Shown here piece after piece: positions 12,985 to 24,564 of a stretch of 64,000 nucleotides of DNA (position 1 is its first letter; each line of letters begins with the position of its first letter). This DNA comes from Rhinopithecus roxellana. Its lineage: Eukaryota > Chordata > Mammalia > Primates > Cercopithecidae. Made by a program: the position numbers and the translations under genes. The stretch lies in NCBI RefSeq assembly GCF_007565055.1, contig NC_044554.1, positions 18,763,921 to 18,827,920 of the forward strand, read 5' to 3'. A model generated the notes under the pieces. It was not told the DNA's origin, did not search any database, and saw nothing but the letters and a program-made list of their open reading frames with translations.

Positions 12985-13318
12985 GTCTAGATCAGTGTTG
13001 CTCAGTGGAAATAATGTTAACCATAAATGTGAGCCACATATGTAACTTTAATTTTTCTAGCAGACATATTGCAAAGTAAAAAGAAACAAAATTAATTCTA
13101 ATAATGTATTTCAATCCAGTCTATCAAAATATCAGTCTTTTAACCTGTAATCAATATAAAATTACTGTGGAGATATTTAACACTTTTTTAATACCTCTAT
13201 TTTTTCAAATCTAGTGTATATTCTACACTTACAAGACTGTCTCAAGTCGTACTATTCACTTTTCCAGTTCTTAATAGCCACACATGGCTAGTGGCTGCCA
13301 TATTAAAAAGCACAGTTT
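12985..13318 (+). mobile_element. hAT-type non-autonomous DNA transposon (MER-like), near full length
   Basis: The element starts 'cagtgttgctcagtggaaat' and ends 'gccatattaaaaagcacag'. These are diverged terminal inverted repeats of the 'cagtgctgtccaata' type. The interior words 'gtgagccacatatgtaact' and 'agccacacatggctagtgg' are those of a common mammalian MER family in the hAT-Charlie group. There is no coding capacity. Confidence 0.7.
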
Positions 13319-13384
13319 CAAAGAATGTGTTGATTAATATAATGAATATACTATGCTAATCTAAAGAAAGCAGGCACCAATATT

Positions 13385-13560
13385 TAGGAGTTTTAGAATG
13401 TGCTAAATACTGTGCTAAGCAATTTATGGATGATCTCATTTAATGCATCAAAAACCTACGGAGTTAATACTGATATTCCTCAAATTATCTTCATTATGTA
13501 GTTGAGAAACTTGAGATTCAAAAGATACCCCAATGGACTACATATAAAATGGGGCAAAGC
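13385..13560 (-). mobile_element. MIR SINE, minus
   Basis: 'aaatactgtgctaagcaat', 'gatctcatttaatgcatc' and 'gttgagaaacttgagattca' are the reverse complement of the MIR core and 3' part. Strongly diverged. Confidence 0.65.
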
Positions 13561-13884
13561 CGAAGATTGTGCCTGGATCGGCTGCTTCCTTAGTTTATAC
13601 TGCTACTTACTTTATACTGGCTATAGTCTGGATGATGGTTGGCACAAGGACGATGGCAATGGGGGGGAAAGAAGTCGACTACTTTGAGAAATATTCAAAT
13701 GATGAAAGAAGCAGGACTTGGAAATGGGTTACACATGCAGGTTGAGGGACAGGAAAATATCAAGGATGATGCTTAGGTGTTTGGCTTGTGCAGATGATCA
13801 GGCTGTGTGACTTTTGTATGATTATTTTTTTTTTTTTTCTTTTTAAAGAAGTTTTCACAGGTTGAAAGATTGACTATTGTTGAG

Positions 13885-14057
13885 AAAAAAACCTATTATT
13901 GGGTGGTTTTTACTACTTGGTAACAGTAGTTACCAAGGCTCACTACTTGGGTGACAGGATCATTTGTACCCCAAACTTCAGCATCACACAATATATTCAA
14001 GTAATTTGCACATGTAACCCCTGAATCTAAAATAAAAGTTGAGATTGTTTTTCTAAA
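13885..14057 (+). mobile_element. L1 3' UTR end, plus
   Basis: A short L1 3' end containing 'ctcactacttgggtgacagg', 'cccaaacttcagcatcaca', and finally 'cccctgaatctaaaataaaa'. It is truncated to about 170 bases. Confidence 0.85.
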
Positions 14058-17000
14058 AAGAAACACTGGAGTGATCAGGTTTTGAGAGAAGAACCTCAGT
14101 TTTCCGTATGTCAGATTCTGAATATTCCTGCCATTGTTTTAGTTAACTTAAGCCTCTGCTACAAAATGTGATTTCAAAATGATTCTTTGCTTTCATTGGC
14201 TTTTACAGTGACCAGGAGAAAAATATTGTACCAGGACAAAAATTTTAAAAAAAATCCTCTATGATGACTCTCTTTCATAACTAGGATGCAAAACTGTACG
14301 AATAAGAAAATAATTGGCAATTTATTTTGTGTGAAATCTTTTAGAAATGAATAAAATCTATGTTAAAAGCTCAGTAATATGAAGCTTAATGCTATGATTT
14401 ATTTGTACGAAACTCCTATAAATCCTATGGACCAGAGCTAGGGACACTAGTTTATTCCACTGTTGTTAAAAATGCAATTATTTACAACTCTCTGAAGTTT
14501 CTTCAGCCTAACTACTTCATTTCAATTGAAGGTTTTTGTGATTCTTTGCCCCATAAGTTTGAATCCCTCAATAATGAGATTGAATTACAATCTACATGTT
14601 TGTCTTGTAAGATAAGGGAGACCATCCTCTGCATCTGAAAACAGGTGAGGGAGAATATCTGGGAGAGAAGGCTTGAGGGATTTGTGGAGTGTGAAAAGTT
14701 CTGGACTAGTTGCTGTGGGGAATAGCACAGGGAGGGGACACAATATGGTCAGGGAGGGGACACAGTATGGTTAAGGGGCTTGTGAAGCTGTGGTCAGGGC
14801 TAAAACTATCCATAAAAACAAATATAAGAAAGAAATAATCAACTATGCATAAGCCCCAAAATGTAAAGAGTAAAATAAAGTTAGTTTCCCAGGTAGTGAG
14901 TGACAGGAGGATACAGAACCTCATAGGTCTTATAATTCCCTTTATGTTCCCTGAGGGTATTGTATTACATCATTTCAAAAAATTAAATAAAAAGGTTTTA
15001 TTAATCAAAGTTGCTGTGGAAGAATTTGCCCTAAGAATGATATTTAACTAAGCTCTTTCATAAATAGGGGATTCTGTTTTGTATTTGTAGGCCTCCATCC
15101 ATCTGTTTGTCATGTCTATTGATTGTTTCTTAGGGCAGTGGTCACTGTACTGAAATTTAGTCCAACGTGAGGCAGCCATTTTAGTTCAGTGACTACATGA
15201 ATAGTGCCAAGGAGAGAACAGTGAGGCATCGGGGGCCCACACTTCAAACTATAGTGTGATGCTGGGACATTTTATGCGTCCTGCTGAATCAGAGTAGATT
15301 TTAACAATGGTCCCAGAGACTCAAGTAATCATAGAAGTGCTTTAAAAAAAAGTCGCCTGAAAGCAGAGCATAGGAATAAGTAAGACCAATTAAGAGACTT
15401 GTATAATTACCAAGTTATAAGGTAAAATGTGTTTAAACTCAAGTAGTAATGGTGAGAATGTAAAGATATATCAGTAAAAAATAGTTACGTTAGAAGAAGA
15501 TTCAGAAAAAAAAACTGACTTATTTAATATGGATATTAGGAATCAGGAAAAAGTCAAAGGTGATGCCATTTGAACCTACTATGTAATAATCAAGGTACAA
15601 TTAGTAGGAGAACGTGGATATGATGTGCATAGAAAGGTATTGAGGTATTGTCAATGAATTTAGACACTTGGCTGTTGACTCTCTTTTTAGCTCCCTGTGT
15701 TGTTTTGTAATGGCAGCAGACACACAATAGATATAATATGAGTACTTTATATTTGCCACTATAGCAGTGGGAGAAATGCTAGGCCTAGGTAGTGTCCAAG
15801 ATGTGTTAAGCTCTCAGGCTGTATGTATTCCTTTTTATTACTATCCAAACTCTTCCCCATATGATCTCACTCTCTAACCTCTAATACACATTTTAACTCC
15901 ACAAGGATAACAAAACTGTATGTAGTTTTTCTTATAGTCCTTATAACTTATAGTGTTATATATTTCACATATATACACGAAATCATGTATCTCCTAGTAT
16001 CTCAGTGACTAAGACATACTATTTTTTAATAGAGAAATCTATTTATTTGGATCCATGCAATCAAGTTTTACCGAAGAATCTAACCGAAAAATATTCTTGT
16101 GCATATCGAACTCCTTTCATGGAACTTATCAGTTCCCTGCATCATGTCTTTCTACATTTTGTACCTCCCTATATATAGAAACCCACCTCTATGTCTTTTC
16201 ACTGCCTACTTTCCTGATCACTACAACCCAACATCCATAGTAATAGCTGGCTGGCGTCTGTAATGTCAGAATGAAATTAGAATACAGAAGTCAAACAGAC
16301 AGTTTTGGGACTCATTTACATAATGATCTTAGTCTCTGGAGAAGATGATTAACAGAGAAGAGAAAATTTAAGTCCAAAGAGCAAAAGAAGGAAATCAAGG
16401 ACAGATCCTTGAAGAACACCCAGCTTTTGTGGAATTGGATAAGAAGACCCTTGTGAAGCAGACAGACAAGGAAAAGGATCAAATAATCAACAGAATTTTC
16501 AAAATATTCCAATGCCAAACAAAGAAGATTGCTTCAAAAATGCAGCAATGTAATATACAATCTTCCCTTTCTGGGAATTGAAGAGAAACAGGTCTTTAGA
16601 AAGACCATGGGTAACTTCTTATAAAGCAGTGTTCAGTTAGTGTTGTGGGAGCACTGTGGCAGGGGTTAAGAGATGAGTGGTTGATCAATAATTAGAGGCA
16701 TCCGCTTGATATTGTGTAAAACTTATAGATCAATGGTAGAAACCACACACACCACATTAATGTCCTCTTTTATCACAGAGAATAATTTGATATCCTTCAT
16801 ACACCATTAGTCAGGAAACTGGATTCAATTTTATTACTATCAATCTATTCTACAAGTTAAGTCAAGCTATTTTAGCTATTTTCATTTTCTTAACTAAATT
16901 TCCCAGTAATTACCTAATGGAAGTGAGATTAGGATGATGTTTATATATAAGTGAGAGAAAAGGTATTCAACTGCCACTTAGTGGTTAGAGTTTTCATTAA

Positions 17001-18599
17001 ATTTATAAGTGAATATGATTTTATAATTTCATGATACTTTTATATAAATATTAACCCTGTCCCTTAATTCCACACAAAATCACCAAAGGGCTGTATGTTA
17101 GTACCCAATTTTACCGAATTCCTGGTGGTTTATTAATGGGAATCACAATGTAAGAAGAAGATTATCAGAAACTAAATATGACCTTATCCATAGTTTCCAA
17201 AGAGCTTATGGTTTCACAGGAGGTCTCCTCACAGAAAAATATTGGATGAAGAAACACTATTTCTCTATCTTGAAATAATCTGTTTAATATCTGTTCTCTC
17301 AAATGAAGAGAACAGACTGGAAAGGGATGCATCAAGAAGCAATAGTGTCTATCAGTAAAGGAGGAAATACTCTGCATGCCAAGGAATGTAAAGTGGGTGT
17401 TTAGAGGACCTGGAAGCTGAAGAACTGTCTGAACTCCTAACAGGATCTTCAGTTCAAAAGACAGAAACCATTCTAAATAACCTTACAGGCCAATCTCTTA
17501 CAGAGTCATTCACACTGTGCAGTCTGTCCAGATAGTTCTATTTATTGTCAAAGTGCTTTTTATGGAAGCATGCTTTCCTAGCTTTAGAAAACAGTTATCA
17601 ACTCTTGTTGTCAAAGGAATTTCAATTTGCCTGTTAATTTAATTTCATGTATTTAGCACCTGAGACACATAGACTTTTTCATTTCTCTGTTCTCCACTCC
17701 CAGGTTTATAATTGTACATAAAACTCAAACCCTAGTTTGATTTGTGAAACTAGTAAGTTATAGAGAAGTTGCCAATTGTAGCTTATATGTACATTCAAAA
17801 ATTCTTACCCACTGAACAAACTAAATATTGATTGTTAGTTATGGATAAGAATTGTTTAAAGCTTAAGTTTTTTCTTTCTTTTTGGAATGAGTATTTCTAA
17901 AAACATGTCATCGTTTTTAATAGTAGGAAGAATAATGATGAAAACTAATTCAGTAGCAAAACTTAAAAATAAGGGACAAGAGACATTTATAACAAGAGGT
18001 ACAGAATCAAAAACAGTTTTTCAAAGAAGATACATTAATAGGGATTATGGTCAGATAATTCAAGCAATCTTAAGTGAGATTAATATATCACAATTGTGGA
18101 TATATACTTTATGTCAAATTAGATTGTAGGTCTTGTCTCTGCTAATTAGTGATCATCCATGACCTCTCTGTTATACACTGGTTGCAGGGTTTTAGCTAAA
18201 ATATCACAGTCTTATATTTTGAGTTATAGTCATTTAATAGACAGAAATTCCCTGATACTTGAAAAATCAATTAAGGATAATGTATGCCTTCAATAAAGGG
18301 ATAACATATACTAGAGGGAAATGTGCCTATGACCTTGTCAGAAGCCAAAGTTGGCTATGGATGGAATCACCAAAAACAAAGCAAAACAAAAACCCAAAAA
18401 ACCTAACAAACAGCATATCACTGTTGGGTTCACCATGTCCACAGGACGTTCACTGTCCTGGGCCTCAACATGTTGCACATATTATGGCAGATCACTCGAT
18501 GCCTACTCTAAATCCATTCTCTCTTCTTTCCTGTTAACAACTCAGTATATTATATATTATAGGTATACTATATATTAGATAGACCTATATGTAATATAT
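14058..18599. other. Unassigned intergenic/intronic DNA
   Basis: About 4.5 kb of AT-rich sequence in which I recognise no transposon, exon or RNA gene. Open frames here (for example 17887-18129 plus, 80 codons) lack any protein family I can name. An AT palindrome-like stretch lies at about 18546-18600. Confidence 0.5.
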
Positions 18600-19300
18600 G
18601 ACCCTTCATTGACATGGGGATTAGGAGTACTGATCCTTGAACAGTAAAAAACCTGCATATAACTATTGACTCCCCCAAAATTTAACTACTAATAGGCTAG
18701 TTGACCAGAAGCCTTACTGATAACATTAAACAATCCACACATATTTTGCAGGTTATATGTGTTATTTACTGTATTCTTACAATAAAATAAGAGAGAAAAA
18801 AGAAAATGCTATTAAGAAAGCCATAAGAAAGAGAAAATGTATATACTATTCATGAGCTGGAAGTGGGTCAGGAGAAAGGTCTCCATCTTCCTTGTCTTCA
18901 CATTGAGTAGGCTGAGGAGGAAGAGGATGAGCAGGAGCTGCTCTCGCTGTCTCAGGGGTGGCAGACGTGGAAAAGGTGGAGCAGGCACACTCAGTGTAAC
19001 TTTACTAAAATACATGGTAATTGCTGACTTTTTGCCTTGTCATTTTTTAAAAAATGCTTCTATATGGTACCAATCCTTCTTCCACCGTTTGCTTTTGTGT
19101 CAGTGCCAACATAGGAGAGTCCATGTTATAAAAGCAGTAAAAAACAGTCTTGAATCATCAGAATCCTTCTGACAGATTGTCTAATGTTAATTTGTTTTCT
19201 AATACTGCTTCTTCTATGTCTTCTTTCTCATCAGTTGGCACTGGCTTGGAAGCTCTCTCTCCATCATGGAGTCTTCTCTTAATTCCTCTGGCATGGTGTC
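18600..19300 (-). mobile_element. Tigger-type DNA transposon, first part
   Basis: Begins near 'gacccttcattgacatgggg' with the family words 'ttgactcccccaaaattta' and 'ctactaataggctagttga'. It continues as antisense transposase sequence until an LTR interrupts it at 19301. The 111-codon plus frame at 18837-19172 is an antisense shadow. The same terminal sequence recurs at 30770. Confidence 0.8.
19296..19300. repeat. Target-site duplication, left copy (gtgtc)
   Basis: The five bases gtgtc immediately before the LTR are repeated immediately after it, at 19680-19684. Confidence 0.85.
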
Positions 19301-19679
19301 TGATATGGTTTGGATTTGTGATCCTACACAAATCTCATATTGAATTGTAATCCTTAATGTTGGAGAAGGGGCCTGGTGAAAGGTTAATGGATCATGGAGA
19401 TGGACTTCTCCCTTGCTGCTCTCGTGATAGTGACTGAGTTCTCATAAGCTCTGTTTGTTTAAAAGTGTAGCATCTCCCCCTGGTCTCTTCCTCCTTCTCT
19501 GGTCATGTTAGAGGTGCCTACTTCCCCTTCGCTTTCTGCCATGATTATAAGTTTCATGAGGCCTCCCAGTCATGCTTCCTGAACAGTCTGCAAAAGTGTA
19601 AGTCAATTAAAACTCTTTTCTTTTTAAATAACCCAGTCTCAGGTAGTTCTTTATAGCAATGGGAGAACAGACTAACACA
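19301..19679 (+). mobile_element. MST/THE1-type MaLR solo LTR, complete
   Basis: A 379-bp LTR that starts 'tgatatggtttggatttgtg' and ends 'gaacagactaacaca'. It has internal 'ttctgccatgattataagtt' and a region resembling the AATAAA-containing U5. It is flanked by identical 5-bp duplications (gtgtc), as expected for ERV-L/MaLR integration. It lies inside the Tigger element, so it inserted later. No internal retroviral sequence remains. Confidence 0.92.
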
Positions 19680-20345
19680 GTGTCTATCAGCTCTTAAAAT
19701 TTTCTGAAATCTATCTTGAAAATCTTCTCCCCTCACATTTTATTTTGGATGGTGGATGTATCCACAATCTCTTTTGTGATTTTCTTGATTGGCTCTGTTG
19801 TAAATCCTGTGAAGTCATGCACAAAACAACTGAACACAGTTTTCTCTAGCAAGAATGTATCGCTTTGGCCTTAATGGCTTTAATGAATTTTCCTATAACA
19901 ACAAATGCCTCTTCAATGGTGTAGTCCTTCCAGACATTCATAATATTCTCTCTATTGGGGTTTCTTCCACAGTATTGACAATCTTTTCCATGGGATACTG
20001 TGTGTAATGAGCCTTAAATGCCCCTCTGCTCCCTAATCTAAAGGCAGCATTAGAGACATTGTGTTTGGGTGCAAGTAGACCACTTTAATGTTTTCGGTGT
20101 TGAATTCATGGGGTTCTGGGTGGCCAAGGGTGTTGATTAATATCAAAAGAACTTTAAAACACAGTCCCTTACTGGCAAGGTACTTCCTCACTTCAGGGAC
20201 AAAGCATAGAAGGAACCAATCCAGAAAAAGTGTTCATATTGTCCAGGACTTCTTTTTATACAAACAAAAGACTGGCAGCTGGTGTTTAGCTTTTTCTTTC
20301 AAGGCTCAAGGGTTAGCAGCTTTATAGATAGAAGCAGTCTGGATC
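19680..20345 (-). pseudogene. Tigger transposase DDE-domain remnant
   Basis: Continuation of the Tigger element after the LTR. On the minus strand the segment covering about 20030-20160 reads KVLLILINTLGHPE, then IKVVYLHPNTMSLM and LPLD followed by a stop. These correspond to the second and third catalytic-acid regions of pogo/Tigger transposases (normally LLLDNAPGHP and QPMDQG). The second aspartate is replaced (LIN instead of LDN), and stops occur before and after. The protein is dead. Confidence 0.75.
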
Positions 20346-20599
20346 ATAAACAGGACTGGAGGTGGGAGAAGGAGGGAAATGCCTCGTTTAGTAGCCTATA
20401 CCCTACTGGAGTTACTTTAGCCCCTTTACCTTCTTGTAAAAGCTGTATCTAGAAGATGGGATACATGATGCAATGTTCAGATATGGGTACAAAACAGTAC
20501 TAAAAGAAGTCAAATACTACATTTACTACTTATAGAAAAGGAGTTGGCTCTGGGCAGCCAGTGGGTAACAAGAAGGCATTTTGTACCAAAGATAAGCAT
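20346..20599. other. Unassigned DNA
   Basis: No recognisable feature. Confidence 0.4.
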
Positions 20600-20984
20600 A
20601 GAATACATGTTTGTGTCCCCACACGATTTTTAGGTTGAAATGATTGTTGGAGATAGGGCCTTAGATCGTGAGAGTGGAGCAGTCATGATGTGATTTGTGC
20701 CCTTAAGAAGATACATGAGAGTGCTTCCTTCATGCCTCACTTCTCACTCTCTCCATCCTCCCTTCTCTCTCTCCCTGTCTCTCTCTTTCTCTCTTCCTCT
20801 CTCTCTGATATATCAGAATACAAGGAGAAGATGGCCTTCTGCAGATCAGGAACACAGCCCTCCTCAAACAGTAAACCTGCTGGCACTTTGATCTTGGACA
20901 TTTTACCTTGAGAACTGTGAGAAATAAATGTTGTTTAAGCCACTCAGCCTATGGTATTGTGTTATAGCAGCCTGAACTAAGACA
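20600..20984 (+). mobile_element. MLT1-type MaLR LTR, plus
   Basis: Starts around 'catgtttgtgtccccacac' and ends 'tagcagcctgaactaagaca', with 'gaactgtgagaaataaatg' and 'ttgtttaagccactcagcc' near the 3' end (polyadenylation region). A CT-rich tract at about 20735-20812 lies in its middle. The open frames at 20690-20911 fall wholly inside it. Confidence 0.85.
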
Positions 20985-22029
20985 GAAGGGGAAGGAGAAA
21001 TGGAGGAAACAGTGAATGGGTACTCAAAGGAAGAAAAAGCCAAAAAATATATTTTTTTAATTTTTTGCACAGGTTCCCTTTTTGAATGCGTCATTAACAT
21101 CCTGGAATTCCATAGTAGTGCACGCATAATCTGCCTGTTATTCCCTTTTAAATATAATGCGTTAAAAAGCATGAATTATGTGTAAGCCTTTATAGGAAAG
21201 AGAACATTTTTTTCACAACACATGAAGTGTGAAGATATCTAGCATTTGTGGATGGGGTGTCATTTTTAACTGATAACATTCTGTTTTATCACAGAGTTCC
21301 AACAAGAATGTACTAACTACATTACTTTGCTAATTTTAGCATTTGCTTCATATGGTTTCGTGCCAAATTTATTACTTTAATGTTGGTTTAGGACGTATGA
21401 CAATATTTACAGTTAATAAGCACTAAGAATAGTTTTAGTGTCCACACACTACTGAAAGCCTTTGTGGGAGACAGTGAGAATGGGATAAGGGAGGTAAGAG
21501 ACACCATGCTGTATTACAATAGAAATTACTGTCACTTCAGGGATTATTACTAAGCAAAGGAATTACAACAATATTTATTCATGCTTCATTTTTATATTGT
21601 GGAAAAGCAGAATGATTTTGACGAAAGCTTTTATTTACAAAATTTTCACACAGCTTACTTATGAAAATCGCTCTACTTTTTAATGTTAGTTTCTTATATG
21701 AATGTATGTTCTTCAGTCCATTTGAAATGTTTAATCAAATTAATCCTTTAATGTTTTACTGTTTTATTGAATCCAAATGCAAAAAAAAGCTAATCTAATC
21801 TTAACATATCTTCTCATGTTGTTTTTTCTGCTCTTGATCATTTCCCCATGTCACTAAAAACCATTTAAAAAGAAAAAAAAACCTTTGGTAAGCAGCATAG
21901 GCATACCATTTGATTGCATACACGGATATTTGTGCAATTAAGCATCCCCTTTTGTACTATATATTTTATGCTACAATTGGAATAGGTTCTGGATAGGGAG
22001 TCAGTATACAAAGTGTTTAGGGATGTAGC
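20985..22029. other. Unassigned AT-rich DNA
   Basis: No recognisable repeat or gene. The short plus frame at 21000-21185 has no identifiable homology. Confidence 0.45.
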
Positions 22030-22250
22030 CTTTAGGGCTACAAGGCCACGTTCTCATCTCACCCTCAGTCACTTCTTAGATACGTGAAGTTGGGCATATT
22101 ACTTATTTCTTTGTATCTCAGTTTTGTCATCAGTAAAATGGGGATAATAATAGTATGTACATCAGAGAATGTTTTGAGGATTATATGAATGCATATATGT
22201 AAGGAATTTAGATCGTAAGTATTTTATCAGTATTTGTTCTTATTATTCCC
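22030..22250 (+). mobile_element. MIR SINE, plus
   Basis: Well-preserved MIR 3' half: 'atctcagttttgtcatcagt', then 'aaaatggggataataatag', 'tgttttgaggattatatga' and a weakened 'gcacttag'-like tail. Confidence 0.85.
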
Positions 22251-22534
22251 CTAAATACAGGCTAGAGAAGGAAATGTCCTTTGATCTGTAGAACCTTAAT
22301 ATCATCTACATTCATGAGTTAATTAATTGGTAGGGTCACATGTTTATACACTTTGAAAGAATTTTTATAAACTAAAAATCGTGGTTCCATGGAAGCTTAA
22401 ATGGACATTCCAGGAAAACTGTTCTACAAATTACAGCTTTCTAGGAAGAAAACCTATTTTTTTTCCAATTTGGTTCATAATCATTTGTCTATCTAGCTCT
22501 ATTCTTCTTTTTTTAATCAACAAAAATTGTATAT

Positions 22535-22773
22535 ATTTAGAGCAAACTTGTCCAATTCATGGCCCATGAGCTGCATGTGGCCCAGGACAGCTTTGAATGT
22601 GGCCCAAAACAAATTCCTAAATTTCTTAAAACCTGACGTCTTTTGGTAACTTTTTTCCAAGCTCATCAGCTATCATCAGTGGTTAGTGTTAGGGCATTTT
22701 ATGTGTGGCCAAGACAATTCTTCTTCCAGTGTGGCTCAGGGAAGTCAAAAGATTGGAAACCCTTGATTTAAGG
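22535..22773 (+). mobile_element. Short non-autonomous hAT-like element with target duplication
   Basis: The element (22543-22765) begins 'caaacttgtccaattcatgg' and ends 'aaaagattggaaacccttg'. The interior contains 'ctgcatgtggcccaggacag' and 'cttccagtgtggctcaggga'. Flanking 8-mers ATTTAGAG (22535-22542) and ATTTAAGG (22766-22773) match at 6 of 8 positions, fitting an 8-bp hAT duplication. It is a common mammalian MER repeat whose exact name I am not sure of. Confidence 0.75.
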
Positions 22774-22789
22774 TGTAAAAAGCCATATA

Positions 22790-23713
22790 TATATATAGAG
22801 GAATAACTAAACCAAACCATTTAACATGTGGATTACCTCATATACTTACCATTTTTCTGTGGCGAGAACAACAATTTTACTATCTTAACATATCTTAACA
22901 ATGTTCCAGCATGCCATATATTGCTATTAACTACGATTATTATGAATCACAATACATCTCTTGAACTTATTCCTCCTAAGTAAAACTTTGTGTCCTTTGA
23001 CCAGCATTTCCCAAACCTCTGCACCCTCCAGCCTTTGAATACCACCAATTTACTCTCTGTTTCTATGAGTTCAACTTTTTTTACATCCCACATGTATGTA
23101 AGCAGTATTTGTCTTCCTGTGCCTGGCTTATTTCACTTACCATAATGTCTTTCAGTTTCATCCATGTTATCACAAGTAACAGGATTTCATTCTGTTTGTG
23201 GCTGAGTAACATTCCGTTGTGTATATGTACACCACATTTTTTTACTCATTCATCCATTGATAGACACAGACTGACTCCATATCGTGGCTATTGTGAACAA
23301 TGCTGCAATGAACATGTGAGTGCAGATATCTCTTTGACATACTGATTTCATGTCCTTTGATGTACACCGTGGTTAAATTGCTAGATCATAGAGTAATTCT
23401 ATTTTTAATTTTTTGAGGAACATCCATACTGTTTTCCATAATGACTGTACTAATTTGCATTCCTACCAGCAGTGTGTGAGGGTTCCCTTTTCTCTGTATC
23501 CTCACCAGAATTTCTCTTTTATCTTTTTGATAATACCCACTTTAACAGGTGAGAGGTGATATCTCACTGTGGTTTTAATTTGCATTTTCCTGGTGATTAA
23601 TGATAAGCATTTTTTCATTAACTAGATCTATTATTTTTTCTCAGATAAGTTTTGGCCATTTAATATTTCTCCAGAAAATTGTGCACTTCATCAGTGTATT
23701 GATTTTATGGAAA
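22790..23713 (-). mobile_element. L1M LINE 3' part, minus
   Basis: Reverse complement of an old L1 3' UTR and ORF2 end: 'cctggcttatttcacttacc', 'ataatgtctttcagtttcat', 'attccgttgtgtatatgta' and 'gctattgtgaacaatgctgc'. It ends where an MLT1 LTR begins. Confidence 0.85.
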
Positions 23714-24115
23714 TACTATAATAAAGCATCACAAGCTGAGTGGCTTAAACAACAGAAATGTTTTGACTCCCAGTACTGGAGGTTAGAAGTCTAAAAACAA
23801 GATTTTGGCAGGGTTGGTTCTTTCTGAATGCTGTGAAGGAAGAATTTCTGCAGATTTCTCCCCTCAGCTTATAGATGGGCAATCCTCTTCCTGTTCTCTT
23901 AACATCATCTTCCCTGTCTGCTTCCCTGTCTTCACATGGTGTTCCATATATAAGGCCACTACCATTAGGGGCCCACCCTACTCTGTATGACCTCATCTTA
24001 ACCAATTACATTTACAATGATCCTATTTCTAAATAAGATCTCATTCTGAGGTTCTGGGAGTTTAGACTTTGATAAAATAATTTTGAGGTGACAAAATTCA
24101 ACCCATATCAATCAG
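23714..24115 (-). mobile_element. MLT1-type MaLR LTR, minus
   Basis: Reads as the reverse complement of an MLT1 LTR: 'gtggcttaaacaacagaaat', 'tctgcttccctgtcttcaca', 'gcccaccctactctgtatga' and 'gataaaataattttgaggtg'. The open frames on both strands at 23745-24005 lie inside it. Confidence 0.82.
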
Positions 24116-24136
24116 CACCTAAAAACTAACAATAGC

Positions 24137-24443
24137 GGCCAGGCGCGGAGGCTCACGCCTGTTAATCCCAGCACTTTCGGAGACAGAGGCGGGCGGATCA
24201 CGAGGTCAGGAGATCGAAACCATCCTGGCTAACACGGTGAAACCCCGTCTGTACTAAAAATACACAAAAATTAGCTGGGCATGGTGACGAGAGCCTGTAG
24301 TCCCAGCTACTCGGGAGACTAAGGCAGGAGAATGGCATGAACCCGGGAGGCGGAGCTTGCATCGAGGTGAGATCGCGCCACAGCACTCCAGCCTGGGTAA
24401 TAGAGCGAGACTCCGTCTCAAAAAAAAAAAAAAAAAAAAAAAG
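24137..24443 (+). mobile_element. AluY-like SINE, plus, full length
   Basis: Starts 'ggccaggcgcggaggctcac', has 'gaggtcaggagatcgaaac' and 'aacacggtgaaaccccgtct', and ends in a 24-base A tail. A short likely target duplication 'caatagc' is at 24130-24136 and 24448-24454. The minus-strand frames at 24198-24583 are antisense Alu. Confidence 0.95.
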
Positions 24444-24465
24444 TAGCAATAGCTTCTCGTGTCTG

Positions 24466-24515
24466 GGTGTGTGTGTGTGTGTATATATATATACATACAT
24501 ATGTGCATATATATA
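24466..24515. repeat. (TG)n-(TA)n microsatellite
   Basis: 'gtgtgtgtgtgtgtatatat' continues into TA and CATA units directly downstream of the Alu. Confidence 0.85.
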
Positions 24516-24564
24516 AAATATACATTTTTTGATCTCTTCAAATGGACAAATAATTGTACATCTT

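Noticed and set aside
18837..19172. 111-codon plus frame with an Arg-rich start
   Set aside because: It lies antisense to a Tigger transposon and its Arg/Gly richness comes from the GGA-rich part of that element.
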